A stretch of 64,000 bases of DNA from the NCBI RefSeq assembly GCF_014042355.1, contig NZ_JACEZU010000014.1, positions 62,001 to 126,000 on the forward strand. Direction: 5' to 3'. The notes beneath the pieces were generated by a model. The model ran no database searches and was not told the DNA's origin. It saw only the letters and a program-made list of their open reading frames with translations. Origin of the DNA: Rugamonas apoptosis (lineage in GTDB: Bacteria > Pseudomonadota > Gammaproteobacteria > Burkholderiales > Burkholderiaceae_D). This document shows positions 7,904 to 20,500 of this stretch, piece after piece. Position 1 is the first letter of the stretch, and the number at the start of each line of letters is the position of its first letter. The position numbers and the translations under genes are program-made.

Positions 7904-8653
7904 GTGACGTTCACCGTCATCATTCCCGCGCGGCTGGCTTCGACCCGGCTACCCAATAAACCGCTGGCCGACCTGGGCGGCAAGCCCATGGTGGTGCGGG
8001 TGGCCGAACGGGCGCGCGAGGCGGGCGCCGAACGCATCATCGTGGCCACCGACCATGAGGACATCCGCGCCGCCTGCGCCGCGCACGGCGTGGAGGTGTG
8101 CATGACGCGCGCCGACCACCCATCCGGCACCGACCGCATCGCTGAAGTGGCGCGCCTGATGCAACTGCCGCCGCAGGCCGTGGTGGTCAACCTGCAGGGC
8201 GACGAACCGCTGATCGACCCGGCGCTGCTGGGCGCCGCCGCCGCCCGCATCTCGGCCGATGTGCCCATGTCCACCTGCGCCCATCCGCTGCATGACGCGG
8301 CCGACGCCTTCAACCCCAACGTGGTCAAGGTGGTGCTGGACAAGGCGGGGCGCGCGCTGTACTTCTCGCGCGCCACCATTCCGTGGCACCGCGACGCCTT
8401 CGCCCAGGACCGCGCCACGCTGCCGGCCGGCTATGTGCCGCTGCGCCATATCGGCCTGTACGCCTACCGCAACGACTTCCTGCAAGCCTACCCGGGGCTG
8501 GAACAGTCGCCGCTGGAGCAGATCGAGGCGCTGGAACAGTTGCGCGTGCTGTGGCACGGTTATCCGATCGCCGTCCATGTGACGGACTCGGCCCCGGCCG
8601 CCGGCGTGGATACGCCCGAGGACCTGGAGCGGGTGCGTCAGCACTACCGTTAG
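7904..8653 (+). CDS. kdsB: 3-deoxy-manno-octulosonate cytidylyltransferase (CMP-Kdo synthetase)
   Basis: Activates Kdo with CTP to CMP-Kdo for the lipopolysaccharide inner core. The 249-residue product starts at GTG 7904, directly abutting the Trm112 stop. It carries the nucleotide-binding [19 protein letters not shown] segment, [23 protein letters not shown] and the C-terminal [11 protein letters not shown] motif. Length and motif order match the family. It is the last gene of the exbB-lpxK operon. A 247-bp gap with an AT-rich patch at about 8840-8885 separates it from adk, which therefore probably has its own promoter. Confidence 0.96.
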   Translation: MTFTVIIPARLASTRLPNKPLADLGGKPMVVRVAERAREAGAERIIVATDHEDIRAACAAHGVEVCMTRADHPSGTDRIAEVARLMQLPPQAVVVNLQGDEPLIDPALLGAAAARISADVPMSTCAHPLHDAADAFNPNVVKVVLDKAGRALYFSRATIPWHRDAFAQDRATLPAGYVPLRHIGLYAYRNDFLQAYPGLEQSPLEQIEALEQLRVLWHGYPIAVHVTDSAPAAGVDTPEDLERVRQHYR

Positions 8654-8852
8654 ATGTTCATTGCCCGGATGGGCCACGTAAGGTGGCCGTAAATAATCCC
8701 CGCTATAAAGAAATGAACAGTGCGGTATTCATACGGAATAACGCGTTTCGGGTGGGGAGACATCAATTAACGAACGCAAAACGTTGGCACAGTGGCGTAG
8801 CGGCGAAGTTTTGTGGTAAGTTTCGTACAAACATAGCCAGACTAGCTGCTAG

Positions 8853-9557
<705 letters not shown>

Positions 9558-9567
9558 GCAGTAACGG

Positions 9568-9590
9568 AGCGGACTACGGTCCGCTTTTTT
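9568..9590 (+). terminator. Intrinsic terminator after adk
   Basis: AGCGGAC (9568-9574) pairs with GTCCGCT (9579-9585) across a four-base loop, followed by a run of six T. It lies 11 bases past the adk stop. Confidence 0.85.
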
Positions 9591-9761
9591 GCGGGCGTTG
9601 CGCCCGCGCGAGCGCCCGCGCTCCGCGTCCAGCGATGGATGCCATCCCGTTTTATAAAAGAGTGCAGTACGCAGGTTAGTTGGCTGCGCGTGTTTACGAG
9701 ACACGGTCGGCGGTTTTCTGAGTGTGGTATCGAGCTTGATTAACAAGAACAAGGGGACACT

Positions 9762-11924
<2,163 letters not shown>

Positions 11925-11945
11925 CTTGCAGCCTGCACGCCTTGT

Positions 11946-11967
11946 CGGACCGGTCGCGCCCGGTCCG
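11946..11967 (+). terminator. GC-rich hairpin after hppA
   Basis: CGGACCGG (11946-11953) pairs with CCGGTCCG (11960-11967) across six bases. No T-run follows immediately, so it may be a weak or factor-assisted terminator. Confidence 0.35.
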
Positions 11968-12108
11968 GTGAGGCGGCGCGGCGCGCCCGCGCCGGCGCCC
12001 GTACCGTGCTGTTGGTTTTTCGGCGTGACGAATTGTATCCACCTCTGGCAAGGCCGCCCCGATCAGCCGATAATGGTTGCACGGCGTAGCACTTTGCGAG
12101 GTGATGCG

Positions 12109-12531
12109 ATGCAGATGCAGACTTTCAGACCAGCGAGGTTGTTGGCGATGCTGGCGCTACTGACAGCGGCGCTGGCCTGCGCGCCAGTCCAGGCCCAGAC
12201 CCGGCCGCACCGCGGCGGCGGCCATCCCGGCGGCCATACCCATCTCCGTACCCACGTCGGCGTGGTGATCGGCGCGCCCTTGTTCTGGCCCGCGCCCTGG
12301 TATGCGGACCCGTTCTACGATCCGTTCTACCGGCGCTACTACTATGACGTTCCGGTGTATCCGGTCCCGGCGCCGCCGCCCGTGTACATGGAGCAGGGGG
12401 CCCCGCCCGCGCAGTTCTGGTACTACTGTAGCGATCCGCCCGGCTATTACCCCTACGTCAAGGAATGCCGCACTTCCTGGCGCGCCGTATCGCCGGAAGA
12501 AGTCCAACCCAGACCGGAGCCCGCGCAATGA
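12109..12531 (+). CDS. Secreted Tyr/Pro-rich hypothetical protein
   Basis: Family not recognised. The 140-residue product has a signal peptide (MLALLTAALACAPVQAQ) and a mature region rich in Tyr, Pro, His and Gly, including HRGGGHPGGHTH and YADPFYDPFYRRYYYDVPVY. It ends WYYCSDPPGYYPYVKECRT, a pattern common in small envelope proteins of Massilia-like bacteria. ATG 12109 has GAGGTGA just upstream; ATG 12115 is an in-frame alternative. Its stop overlaps the start of the next gene (ATGA at 12528-12531), so the two are translationally coupled. Envelope location is inferred from the signal peptide. Confidence 0.75.
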   Translation: MQMQTFRPARLLAMLALLTAALACAPVQAQTRPHRGGGHPGGHTHLRTHVGVVIGAPLFWPAPWYADPFYDPFYRRYYYDVPVYPVPAPPPVYMEQGAPPAQFWYYCSDPPGYYPYVKECRTSWRAVSPEEVQPRPEPAQ

Positions 12532-13028
12532 AGCGACCTCTCATTTTGCCTGCCACCCTGCTGCTTGCGTTGCCTGCGTTGTTGGCTGGCTGCGTTTCCA
12601 TGCCCACCGGCCCCAGCACGCTGGTCCTGCCGGGCGCCGGCAAGACCTTCGACCAATTCCGCGCCGATGACTTCAACTGTCGCGGCTACGCCCAAGCCCA
12701 GGTGGGTAGTTCGGCGGAACAGGCGGCCGCCAGCAGCACCGCGCGCAGCGCCGCGCTGGGTACGTTGGTGGGTGCGGCGCTGGGCGCGGCCGTCGATGGC
12801 GGACGCGGCGCCGGTTCGGGCGCCGGCGTGGGCCTGGTCATGGGCACCATGGCCGGCGCCGACGCGGGCAATTACGCGGGCAACAACCTGCAGCGGCGCT
12901 ACGATTACGCCTACCAGCAGTGCATGTATGCCCAGGGCCACAAGGTGCCCGTGGCTGGCCGGATGATGAGCGAGTCCCAGCAGCCGGGCGGCAGCTACCC
13001 CCCGCCCAACACACCGCCGCCGCGCTGA
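12528..13028 (+). CDS. Glycine-zipper lipoprotein
   Basis: A 166-residue predicted lipoprotein. The signal peptide ends LLAGC, a type II signal peptidase lipobox, with the cysteine near residue 22. A glycine-zipper segment (GTLVGAALGAAVDGG, then GAGVGLVMGTMAGADAG) occupies the middle and a Tyr-rich RRYDYAYQQCMYAQGHKVP segment follows. This order matches outer-membrane glycine-zipper lipoproteins of unknown function. The start is fixed by the four-base overlap with the upstream gene. Together with its neighbours at 12109 and 13037 it forms a small envelope-protein operon. Confidence 0.85.
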   Translation: MKRPLILPATLLLALPALLAGCVSMPTGPSTLVLPGAGKTFDQFRADDFNCRGYAQAQVGSSAEQAAASSTARSAALGTLVGAALGAAVDGGRGAGSGAGVGLVMGTMAGADAGNYAGNNLQRRYDYAYQQCMYAQGHKVPVAGRMMSESQQPGGSYPPPNTPPPR

Positions 13029-13036
13029 GGCCCGCC

Positions 13037-13549
13037 ATGGCCGCCTTGCCCACCATGTCCGCCCGCCTGATCCGTTGCTGTATGTTGTCGCTGGGGGCGG
13101 GTATGTGGGTGGTCAGCGCCCCGGCCGCGCAGACGGACAAACCGGCGCGCCATGACGCCGCCGTTTCCGCTGATGCGGCCACCTTGTCGCTGGAGCAGTA
13201 CGCGCGCCTGCCCGTGTGCACGCTGAGCGCGGACGGCCAGCACCTGGCCGTGCAACCGTGCCGCACGGCGCCCACGCGCCAGCCCAAGGCGCGCCGCGCC
13301 GTGACGGCCATTATCCCCGCCATGCCGCCGCGTCCCGTGCCGCGCGTGTCCGTGGCGCCGCCGCTGCCGCCGTTGTCGCCGCCGCCGCCCTTGCACCAGA
13401 CGCCGCGTCCCACGCCCATCACCACCTGTGACGCCGGCGGCTGCTACGACGCGGCCGGCGTGCGCCACACTGGCGCCGGCGGCAACACCACTATTTCCCC
13501 GTCCGGCCAGCTGTGCCTGCGCGACGGCGTCTGGTTGCAGTGCCAATAG
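13037..13549 (+). CDS. Secreted proline-rich hypothetical protein
   Basis: Family not recognised. The 170-residue product has an N-terminal signal-like segment (LIRCCMLSLGAGMWVVSAPAA) and a proline-rich linker (VAPPLPPLSPPPPLHQTPRP). Its C-terminal part, CDAGGCYDAAGVRHTGAGG, ends LCLRDGVWLQCQ, which resembles small disulfide-containing surface modules. It begins 8 bases after the glycine-zipper gene and is probably co-transcribed. ATG 13055 is an alternative start with a cleaner signal peptide. Confidence 0.65.
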   Translation: MAALPTMSARLIRCCMLSLGAGMWVVSAPAAQTDKPARHDAAVSADAATLSLEQYARLPVCTLSADGQHLAVQPCRTAPTRQPKARRAVTAIIPAMPPRPVPRVSVAPPLPPLSPPPPLHQTPRPTPITTCDAGGCYDAAGVRHTGAGGNTTISPSGQLCLRDGVWLQCQ

Positions 13550-13617
13550 CCGTGCTTTGCGGCGCTGCAACAGCACACGACGGTTTTTTCGCGCGCGCCA
13601 GCCAAAGTTCGCTACAA

Positions 13618-13640
13618 TTGACGTTTACGTTAACGTTAAT
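13618..13640. promoter_or_regulatory. ACGTTAACGT palindrome, possible LiuR-type operator
   Basis: A perfect ten-base palindrome ACGTTAACGT (13627-13636) sits within TTTACGTTAACGTTAA, about 50 bases before the SDR gene. A candidate -10 TACAAT lies at 13613-13618. The sequence resembles operators of the MerR-family regulator LiuR that controls branched-chain amino acid and acyl-CoA catabolism. I recall that motif only approximately. Confidence 0.4.
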
Positions 13641-13688
13641 GGCACCACAGGCCACGCGCGCGATTTTCCCAACTGATAGAGGACGGAC

Positions 13689-14447
13689 ATGCAGATTCAA
13701 GACAATGTATTCATCATCACCGGCGGCGCATCGGGCCTGGGCGCGGCCACGGCCCGCATGATCGTGGCGGCCGGCGGCAAGGTGGTGCTGGCCGACGTGC
13801 AAGTGGAAGCGGGCCAGGCGCTGGCCGCTGAACTGAAGGGTACTTTCGTCAAGTGCGACGTGACCTCGGAAGCGGACGGCCTGGCCGTGGTCGCCGCCGC
13901 CCAGGCGCTGGGCACCTTGCGTGGCCTGGTCAATTGCGCCGGCGTGGCGCCAGCCGTCAAGACCGTGGGCAAGGATGGCCCGCACCCGCTGGACGTATTC
14001 CAGCGCACCGTCAACATCAACCTGGTGGGCACCTTCAACATGGCCCGCCTGGCGGCCGACGCCATGGGCAAGACGGCGGCGGCCGAGCACGGCGAGCGCG
14101 GCATCATCATCAACACGGCGTCGGTGGCGGCCTTCGACGGCCAGATCGGCCAGGCGGCCTACGCCTCGTCCAAGGCGGCCGTGGCCGGCATGACGCTGCC
14201 GATGGCGCGCGACCTGTCGCGCAGCGGCATCCGCGTGATGACCATCGCCCCCGGCATCTTCGAAACCCCGATGCTGCTGGGTATGCCGGCCGAAGTGCAG
14301 CAGGCGCTGGGCGCCATGGTGCCGTTCCCACCGCGCCTGGGCAAGCCAACCGAGTACGCGCACCTGGCCAAGGCCATCATCGAAAATGTCATGTTGAACG
14401 GCGAAACTATTCGACTGGACGGCGCGATCCGCATGCAACCGAAGTAA
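13689..14447 (+). CDS. SDR family oxidoreductase, 3-hydroxyacyl-CoA dehydrogenase type 2-like
   Basis: NAD-dependent short-chain dehydrogenase of the HSD10-like group, which oxidises 3-hydroxyacyl-CoA or hydroxysteroid substrates. The 252-residue product has the cofactor motif TGGASGLGAA near residue 12, NCAGVAPA, and the catalytic serine and Tyr-x-x-x-Lys in TASVAAFDGQIGQAAYASSK. The C-terminal FPPRLGKPTEYAHLAKAII is typical of the 3-hydroxyacyl-CoA dehydrogenases in beta-oxidation and isoleucine degradation. It is monocistronic, with a terminator-like hairpin between it and ggt. The upstream ACGTTAACGT palindrome would fit an acyl-CoA catabolic role. Substrate is inferred from similarity only. 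Confidence 0.85.
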   Translation: MQIQDNVFIITGGASGLGAATARMIVAAGGKVVLADVQVEAGQALAAELKGTFVKCDVTSEADGLAVVAAAQALGTLRGLVNCAGVAPAVKTVGKDGPHPLDVFQRTVNINLVGTFNMARLAADAMGKTAAAEHGERGIIINTASVAAFDGQIGQAAYASSKAAVAGMTLPMARDLSRSGIRVMTIAPGIFETPMLLGMPAEVQQALGAMVPFPPRLGKPTEYAHLAKAIIENVMLNGETIRLDGAIRMQPK

Positions 14448-14477
14448 AATTTTTCGTGTAGGATGCCTGAGTCAATG

Positions 14478-14506
14478 GGCGCGCGGCCCTGGTCGCGCGC
14501 CTTTTT
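14478..14506 (+). terminator. Intrinsic terminator between the SDR gene and ggt
   Basis: GGCGCGCG (14478-14485) pairs with CGCGCGCC (14494-14501), followed by TTTTT. It precedes the ggt ribosome-binding site GGAG at 14511. Confidence 0.8.
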
Positions 14507-14519
14507 ATTTGGAGTCCGC

Positions 14520-16301
14520 ATGATACGTTTGAAGTCTCTGGCGCCAGCCTTGGCGCTGGGCGGCATGTTGTTGTTCCCGCCGCTGCCGGCGCTGGCGCAG
14601 GACGCCACCCCGGCGCCCGAAATCGCCACCGGCTACGCGGCCAAGCGGGGCGTGAGCGCCCACAAATTCATGATGGCGGCGGCCAATCCGCTGGCCACCG
14701 AGGCCGGCTACCGCATGCTGCGCCAGGGCGGCAGCGCGATCGACGCGGCCATCGCCAGCCAGATGGTGCTGAACCTGGTGGAACCGCAATCGTCGGGCAT
14801 CGGCGGCGGCGCCTTCCTCATGTACTTCGACGGCAAGCGCGTGCAGTCTTACGATGGCCGCGAGACGGCGCCGGCGGCGGCCGACGAACACCTGTTCGAG
14901 GATGCGGACGGCAAGCCGCTGTCGCGCGTGGCGGCCATCATCGGCGGCCGTTCCGTGGGCGCGCCCGGCGTGCTGCGCATGCTGGAACTGGCGCACCGCG
15001 AACACGGCAAGCTGCCATGGGCCAGCCTGTTCGCGCCGGCCATCAAGCTGGCCGACGAGGGCTTCGCCGTCAGTCCGCGCCTGAACGCGCTGCTCACGTG
15101 GGACCGTTACCTGGCGCGCGATCCGGTGGCGGCGGCTTACTTCTATGACGCCAAGGGCCAGCCCTGGCCGGTGGGCCACCTGCTGAAAAATCCGGAGCTG
15201 GCACGCAGCCTGCGCGAAATCGCCGCCGGCGGCGCCGACGCCTTCTACAACGGACGCATCGCGCGCGACATCGCGGCCAAGGTGGCGGCCCATGCCACCA
15301 ATCCGGGCAAGCTGACGGCGGCCGATATCGCAGGCTACCGCGCCAAGGAGCGCGCGCCCGTGTGCAGCGACTACAAGGCCTGGACCGTGTGCGGCGCGCC
15401 GCCGCCGTCGTCGGGCGGCGTCGCCATCGCGCAGATGCTGGGCATCCTGGCCAACAAGGATATCGGTGCCCATCCGCCCGTCAACGGCATGCTCGATGCG
15501 GATGCCATCCACCTGTTCAGCGAGGCGGGCCGGCTGGCCTACGCGGACCGCAATCACTACGTGGCCGACACCGACTTCGTGCCGTTGCCGGGGCGCGGCG
15601 TGGCCGCCATGACCGACCCGGCCTACCTGGCCCGCCGCGCCGCGCTGATCGGCCCGCGCTCCATGGGCAGCGCGAAGTTCGGCACGCCGTCCGGCATGCG
15701 GGTGGCGTGGGGCGCCGACACGGCGCTCGATAAACCCTCGACCTCGCACCTGGTGGCTGTGGACGGCGCCGGCCATGGCTTGTCCATGACCACTTCCGTG
15801 GAAGACGCTTTCGGTTCGCGCCAGATGGTGGATGGCTTCCTGCTCAACAACCAGCTGACTGACTTCTCGTTCGACGCCATGGACGCCGACGGCCCCGTGG
15901 CCAACCGGGTGCAGGCCGGCAAGCGTCCGCGCAGCGCCATGTCGCCCACGCTGGTGTTCGAGCGCGCCAGCGGCCAACTGGTGCTGGCCACCGGCTCGCC
16001 GGGCGGTTCGTCCATCATCAACTACGTGGCCAAGGTGCTGGTGGGGACGCTGGACTGGGGGCTGGACGTGCAGCAGGCCATCAACCTGCCCAACTTCGGC
16101 AGCCGTAACGGCCCCACGGAGCTGGAGGCGGGGCGCGTGGCGCCGCAGGTGGTGGCCCAGCTCATCGCGCGCGGCCATGAGGTGCGCCAGTTCGAGCAGA
16201 ACTCCGGCCTGCAGGGTATCCAGCGCCGCACGGTGGACGGCCAGCCGCTCTGGTTCGGCGGCGCCGACCCGCGCCGCGAAGGCGTGGCGCTGGGCGAGTA
16301 G
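14520..16301 (+). CDS. ggt: Gamma-glutamyltransferase
   Basis: Periplasmic N-terminal-nucleophile enzyme that hydrolyses or transfers the gamma-glutamyl group of glutathione. The 593-residue precursor starts MIRLKSLAPALALGG with a signal peptide ending ALA; GGAG lies 5 bases before the ATG, and the upstream ATG at 14463 is not credible because the terminator intervenes. It contains SSGIGGGAFLMYFDG, SYDGRETAPAAA and PPPSSGGVAIAQML. The autoprocessing threonine is in KPSTSHLVAVD, in place of the usual TTH, so the second residue is Ser. The oxyanion GSPGGSSIINY region follows. Length and order are normal. Confidence 0.95.
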   Translation: MIRLKSLAPALALGGMLLFPPLPALAQDATPAPEIATGYAAKRGVSAHKFMMAAANPLATEAGYRMLRQGGSAIDAAIASQMVLNLVEPQSSGIGGGAFLMYFDGKRVQSYDGRETAPAAADEHLFEDADGKPLSRVAAIIGGRSVGAPGVLRMLELAHREHGKLPWASLFAPAIKLADEGFAVSPRLNALLTWDRYLARDPVAAAYFYDAKGQPWPVGHLLKNPELARSLREIAAGGADAFYNGRIARDIAAKVAAHATNPGKLTAADIAGYRAKERAPVCSDYKAWTVCGAPPPSSGGVAIAQMLGILANKDIGAHPPVNGMLDADAIHLFSEAGRLAYADRNHYVADTDFVPLPGRGVAAMTDPAYLARRAALIGPRSMGSAKFGTPSGMRVAWGADTALDKPSTSHLVAVDGAGHGLSMTTSVEDAFGSRQMVDGFLLNNQLTDFSFDAMDADGPVANRVQAGKRPRSAMSPTLVFERASGQLVLATGSPGGSSIINYVAKVLVGTLDWGLDVQQAINLPNFGSRNGPTELEAGRVAPQVVAQLIARGHEVRQFEQNSGLQGIQRRTVDGQPLWFGGADPRREGVALGE

Positions 16302-16395
16302 GGGAGCAGGCAGGTGTGGCTATCAGGCGCTATCGTGACGCGAAAGTGGTCCCATGCCTTCCCCAACGGCGCCATACCCTGCTACTCTTGACCGC

Positions 16396-17568
16396 ATGGG
16401 CATACAAAAGAAAACAGGCTTGATCCTGACCGGAGGGGGCGCTCGCGCCGCGTACCAGATCGGCGTGCTGCAGGCCATCTCGGAGATACTGTGGGAAGCG
16501 GGCTGGCCGCCGGCCCGCAACCCGTTTGACATCATCTGCGGCACCTCGGCCGGCGCCATCAACGCCACCGCGCTGGCCTGCCGCGCCGACAACTTCAGCG
16601 AGGGCGTGCAGCGCCTGCTCGACGTGTGGCAGCACATCAAGGTGGAGCAGGTGTACCGGGCCGACTCGCTGGGCGTGATCCGCTCCGGCGCGCGCTGGCT
16701 GTCGTTGCTGTCGTTCGGCTGGCTGCTGCGCAAGTGGCGCGCCACGCCGCCCCAGTCGCTGCTCGACAATACCCCGCTGGTGTCGCTCCTGCACCGCATG
16801 CTGGACTTGCCGCGGCTCGATACCGTGCTGTCCGAAGGGCTGCTGCACGCGCTGGCCGTCACCGCCTCGTCCTACAGCGGCGGTGAGCACATCACGTTTT
16901 ACCAGACGGCGGCCGAGATCGCGCCGTGGGTGCGCATGCAGCGGGTGGCGTTGCAGGACCAGATCGGCATCGAACATTTGCTGGCTTCGTCGGCCATTCC
17001 CTTCATTTTTCCCGCCACGCCGCTGTACCTGGGCGGCCACCGTGAATACTGCGGCGACGGCACCATGCGCCAGATCGCACCGATCTCGCCGGCCATCCAC
17101 CTGGGCGCCAGCAAGGTGCTGGTGGTGGGCGCCGGCCGCCTGACGGAGCCGCCGCGCAGCGCCGCCGACGGCGCCGCGCGCTACCCCAGCCTGGCGCAGA
17201 TCGCCGGCCACGCCATGTCGTCCATCTTCCTCGACAGCCTGGCGGTGGACATCGAACGGCTGGAGCGGATCAACAAGACCTTGTCGCTGCTGCCCGAGGA
17301 GCACCTGGAGAAGACGCCGCTCAAGCCGGTCAAGCTGCTGGTGATCGCGCCGTCCGAGCGGCTGGACGATATCGCCAGCCGCCACATCGGCAGTTTGCCG
17401 GCCCCGATCCGCACCATGTTGGGCGGCATCGGCGCGACGGAAACACGCGGCGCCGCCCTCGCTTCCTACCTGTTGTTCGAATCGACGTATACTGGCGAGC
17501 TGATCCGTCTTGGCCAGCGCGACACGCAACTGCGCAAGGACGATGTGCTGGCCTTTTTCGGCAGCTGA
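16396..17568 (+). CDS. Patatin-like phospholipase family protein
   Basis: Predicted serine acyl hydrolase with a Ser-Asp dyad. The 390-residue product starts MGIQKKTGLILTGGGARAA, placing the oxyanion-hole GGGARAAYQIG near the N-terminus as usual. The nucleophile is in GTSAGAINATA (about residues 50-60), and the dyad aspartate in YCGDGTMRQIAP. Beyond the patatin core the C-terminal 150 residues (SLLPEEHLEKTPLKPVK, ending LRKDDVLAFF) are of the bacterial RssA-like type. An ATG at 16354 with a somewhat better upstream purine stretch would add 14 residues. There is no signal peptide. It is separated by 19 bases from the sensor-kinase gene and may be co-transcribed. Confidence 0.88.
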   Translation: MGIQKKTGLILTGGGARAAYQIGVLQAISEILWEAGWPPARNPFDIICGTSAGAINATALACRADNFSEGVQRLLDVWQHIKVEQVYRADSLGVIRSGARWLSLLSFGWLLRKWRATPPQSLLDNTPLVSLLHRMLDLPRLDTVLSEGLLHALAVTASSYSGGEHITFYQTAAEIAPWVRMQRVALQDQIGIEHLLASSAIPFIFPATPLYLGGHREYCGDGTMRQIAPISPAIHLGASKVLVVGAGRLTEPPRSAADGAARYPSLAQIAGHAMSSIFLDSLAVDIERLERINKTLSLLPEEHLEKTPLKPVKLLVIAPSERLDDIASRHIGSLPAPIRTMLGGIGATETRGAALASYLLFESTYTGELIRLGQRDTQLRKDDVLAFFGS

Positions 17569-17587
17569 ACCCTGGGATGGAACCCGT

Positions 17588-20500
17588 GTGCTGTTGCTGA
17601 TCCGACGTCTCTGTAGTCTACTGCTGTTACCGGCCGCCCTGCTGTGGGCCGCCGGCCTGCACGCGGCCTGGGCCGGCGCGCCGCCCCGTACCTTGCGCTT
17701 CGAGCAGCTGACGGTGGAACACGGGCTGGCGCAGGAATCCGTGCTGGCCATCGCCCAGGACAAGCAAGGCTTCATCTGGCTCGGCACCCAGGCCGGACTG
17801 ACCCGTTTCGACGGCTACCGTACCATCACCTACAAGAGCGTCGTGTCGGACCCGCGCAGCCTGGGCGACAACTGGGTGCGCGTGCTGCACCTGGACAGCG
17901 CCGGCCAGCTGTGGGTGGGCACCGACGGTGGCCTGGACCGCTACGATCCCCTGACGCGCGGCTTCGACCACTTCCTGCCGCACGAATCGGCCAAGCGCGG
18001 CAACGGCAACCGCCATGTGCGCGCCATCGTCGACGATGGCCTGGGCGGCCTGTGGCTGGCCACCGGCGACGGCCTGCACCACTTCGACCCGTCCAGCGCC
18101 CGTTTCACTAGCTGGCACCACGACGACGCCGACGCGGCCAGCCTGGCCGACGACCAGGTCAACGCGCTGGTGCGCGACTGGTCCGGCCGGCTGTGGGTGG
18201 GCACGGCCACCGGGCTGGACATGCTGGCGCCGGGCGCCACCCGCTTCCAGCACTTCCAGATGGACGCGGCGCCCGACGCCAAGGCCAACTTCGTGGCGGC
18301 CCTGCAGCTGGACCAGGATGGCGCGCTGTGGGTGGGCACGCTGGCCGGGCTGGAACGGTGGCAGCTGGGCGAAGGCGCGCCCCGGCGCCACCGGCTGGGC
18401 GCGCGCGAAGGACTCAAGGGCGGCAACATCACGGCCATCTACCAGGACGGCGAACATAACCTGTGGATAGGCAGCGGCGCCGATGGCCTGTACCGCTGGC
18501 TGCCGCACGAGAACCGGCTGGCCCAGTACCGCCATCAGCTGGGCGATAACCACAGCGTGGCCGACGACCAGATCTCGGCCCTGTTCCGCGACCGCGTCGG
18601 CACCTTCTGGGTCGGCACCTGGAACGATGGCGTGAGCCGGGTCGACATGGGCAGCGGCGGCTTCGCGCGGCTGGTGCGCCAGGCCGACCAGCGGCAAGCC
18701 CTGTCGGACAACAAGGTGCGCGCCATCGTGGCCGATGGCCATGGCCAGCTGTGGCTGGGCACCAGCGCCGGCCTCAATCTGTACGACCCGGCCACCGGCC
18801 ACGCGCGCGCCTGGCATCACGCGCCCGGCGGCTTGAGCGACGATCTGGTGACGGCCCTGTGGCGCGACGCCGGCGGCAACCTGTGGATAGGCGGACGGGC
18901 CGGCATCAACCGCATGGACGCGGCCAGCGGCGCCATGCAGGCATGGTCGTTCTCGCATGGCGATCCGGCCGGCGACACCATCCGCAACATCGTGGGCGAC
19001 CGCGGCGGCCTGCTGTGGATCGCCTCGCGCGGCGGCCTGCACCGCTTCGATCCACGCACCGGCGTCAGCCACACCTACCGCCACGATCCGGCCGACAGCA
19101 CCAGCCTGGCCGACAACGTGGTGCGCCCGATCCTGGAGGACCGCCGCGGCAACCTGTGGGTGGGCACCTTCAACGGCCTCGACCTGCTGGACCGCAAGAG
19201 CGGCCATTTCCGCCACTTCCGGCGCGACCCGGCCGATCCGTCCAGCCTCAGTCACGACGAGGTGCATTACCTGTACCAGGACGAGCAGGGCACGATCTGG
19301 GTCGGCACGGCGGCGGGACTGAACCGCATGGAGCAGGGCGCCGACGGCAGCGTGAAGTTCAAGCGCTACCTGCGCCGCGACGGCATCGGCGACGACGCCA
19401 TCGCCTCCATCCTGCCCGACGGCGCCGGCCACCTTTGGCTGAGCACCAATACCGGCCTGTCGCGCCTGAACACGCGCACCGGCCTGGTGCGCAATTACTC
19501 GGGCGCCGACGGCACCATCGAGGGCGCCTATTTCGACGGCTCGGCCCTGCGCGCGGACGATGGCACGCTGTACTTCGGCGGCTTCAACGGCATCACCGCG
19601 TTCGCCCCGGCCGAAGTGCGCGAGAACAGCGTGGCGCCCACCGTGGCCATCACCGACTTCCAGGTGTTCAGCAAGTCGCTGCGGCCCGGGCAGGGCGCGC
19701 ACGGCCAGGTGCTGAGCGGCGCTATCGAGCATACCGGCGCGCTCACGCTGGACCAGGCCGACTCCGTGTTCTCGCTCGAATTCACGGCGCTGCACTACGC
19801 GGCCCCGCAGCGCAACCGCTTCGCCTACCAGTTGCAGGGCTTCGACAAGGACTGGGTGGTGACCGATTCCAGCAAGCGCTTCGCCACCTACACCAACCTC
19901 GATCCGGGCCAGTACACCTTCCGCGTCAAGGCCGCCAACAAGGACGGCATCTGGAACGACAACGCCGCCACCCTGGTCATCACCATCCGGCCACCGTTGT
20001 GGAAGACGTGGTGGTTCCGCACCCTGGCCGCCGCGCTGCTGGTGACGATCGGCTACGCCGCCTACCAGGCCCGTATGCGCGGCCTGCGGCGCCAGAAGGC
20101 GATGCTGGAGCGGCAGGTCAGCTTGCGCACCACCGAGGTGGAGCAGAAGAACCAGCTGCTGCGCCAGCAGACGCAGGAACTGGAGCAGCGCCGGCTGGAG
20201 GCGGAGAGCCAGCGCGCCGAGGCCGAGCAGCGCCGTGTCGACACCGAGCGCCAGAAACAGGAAGTGGAGCGCCAGAAGGAGAATGTGGAACAGGCTCACC
20301 GCAACATCTCCGTGCTGAGCGAACTGGGACGGGAAATGAGCGCCACGCTGGACATGGAAACGGCCATGCGCACCCTGTACCGCCATGTGCACCACCTGAT
20401 GGACGCGCAGATGTTCGGCATCGGCTTCGTGCAGGAGGAACGGGGCATCATCGAGTTCCCATTCGCCATCGAGAGCGGGGTGCGCACGCTGCCCTATACC

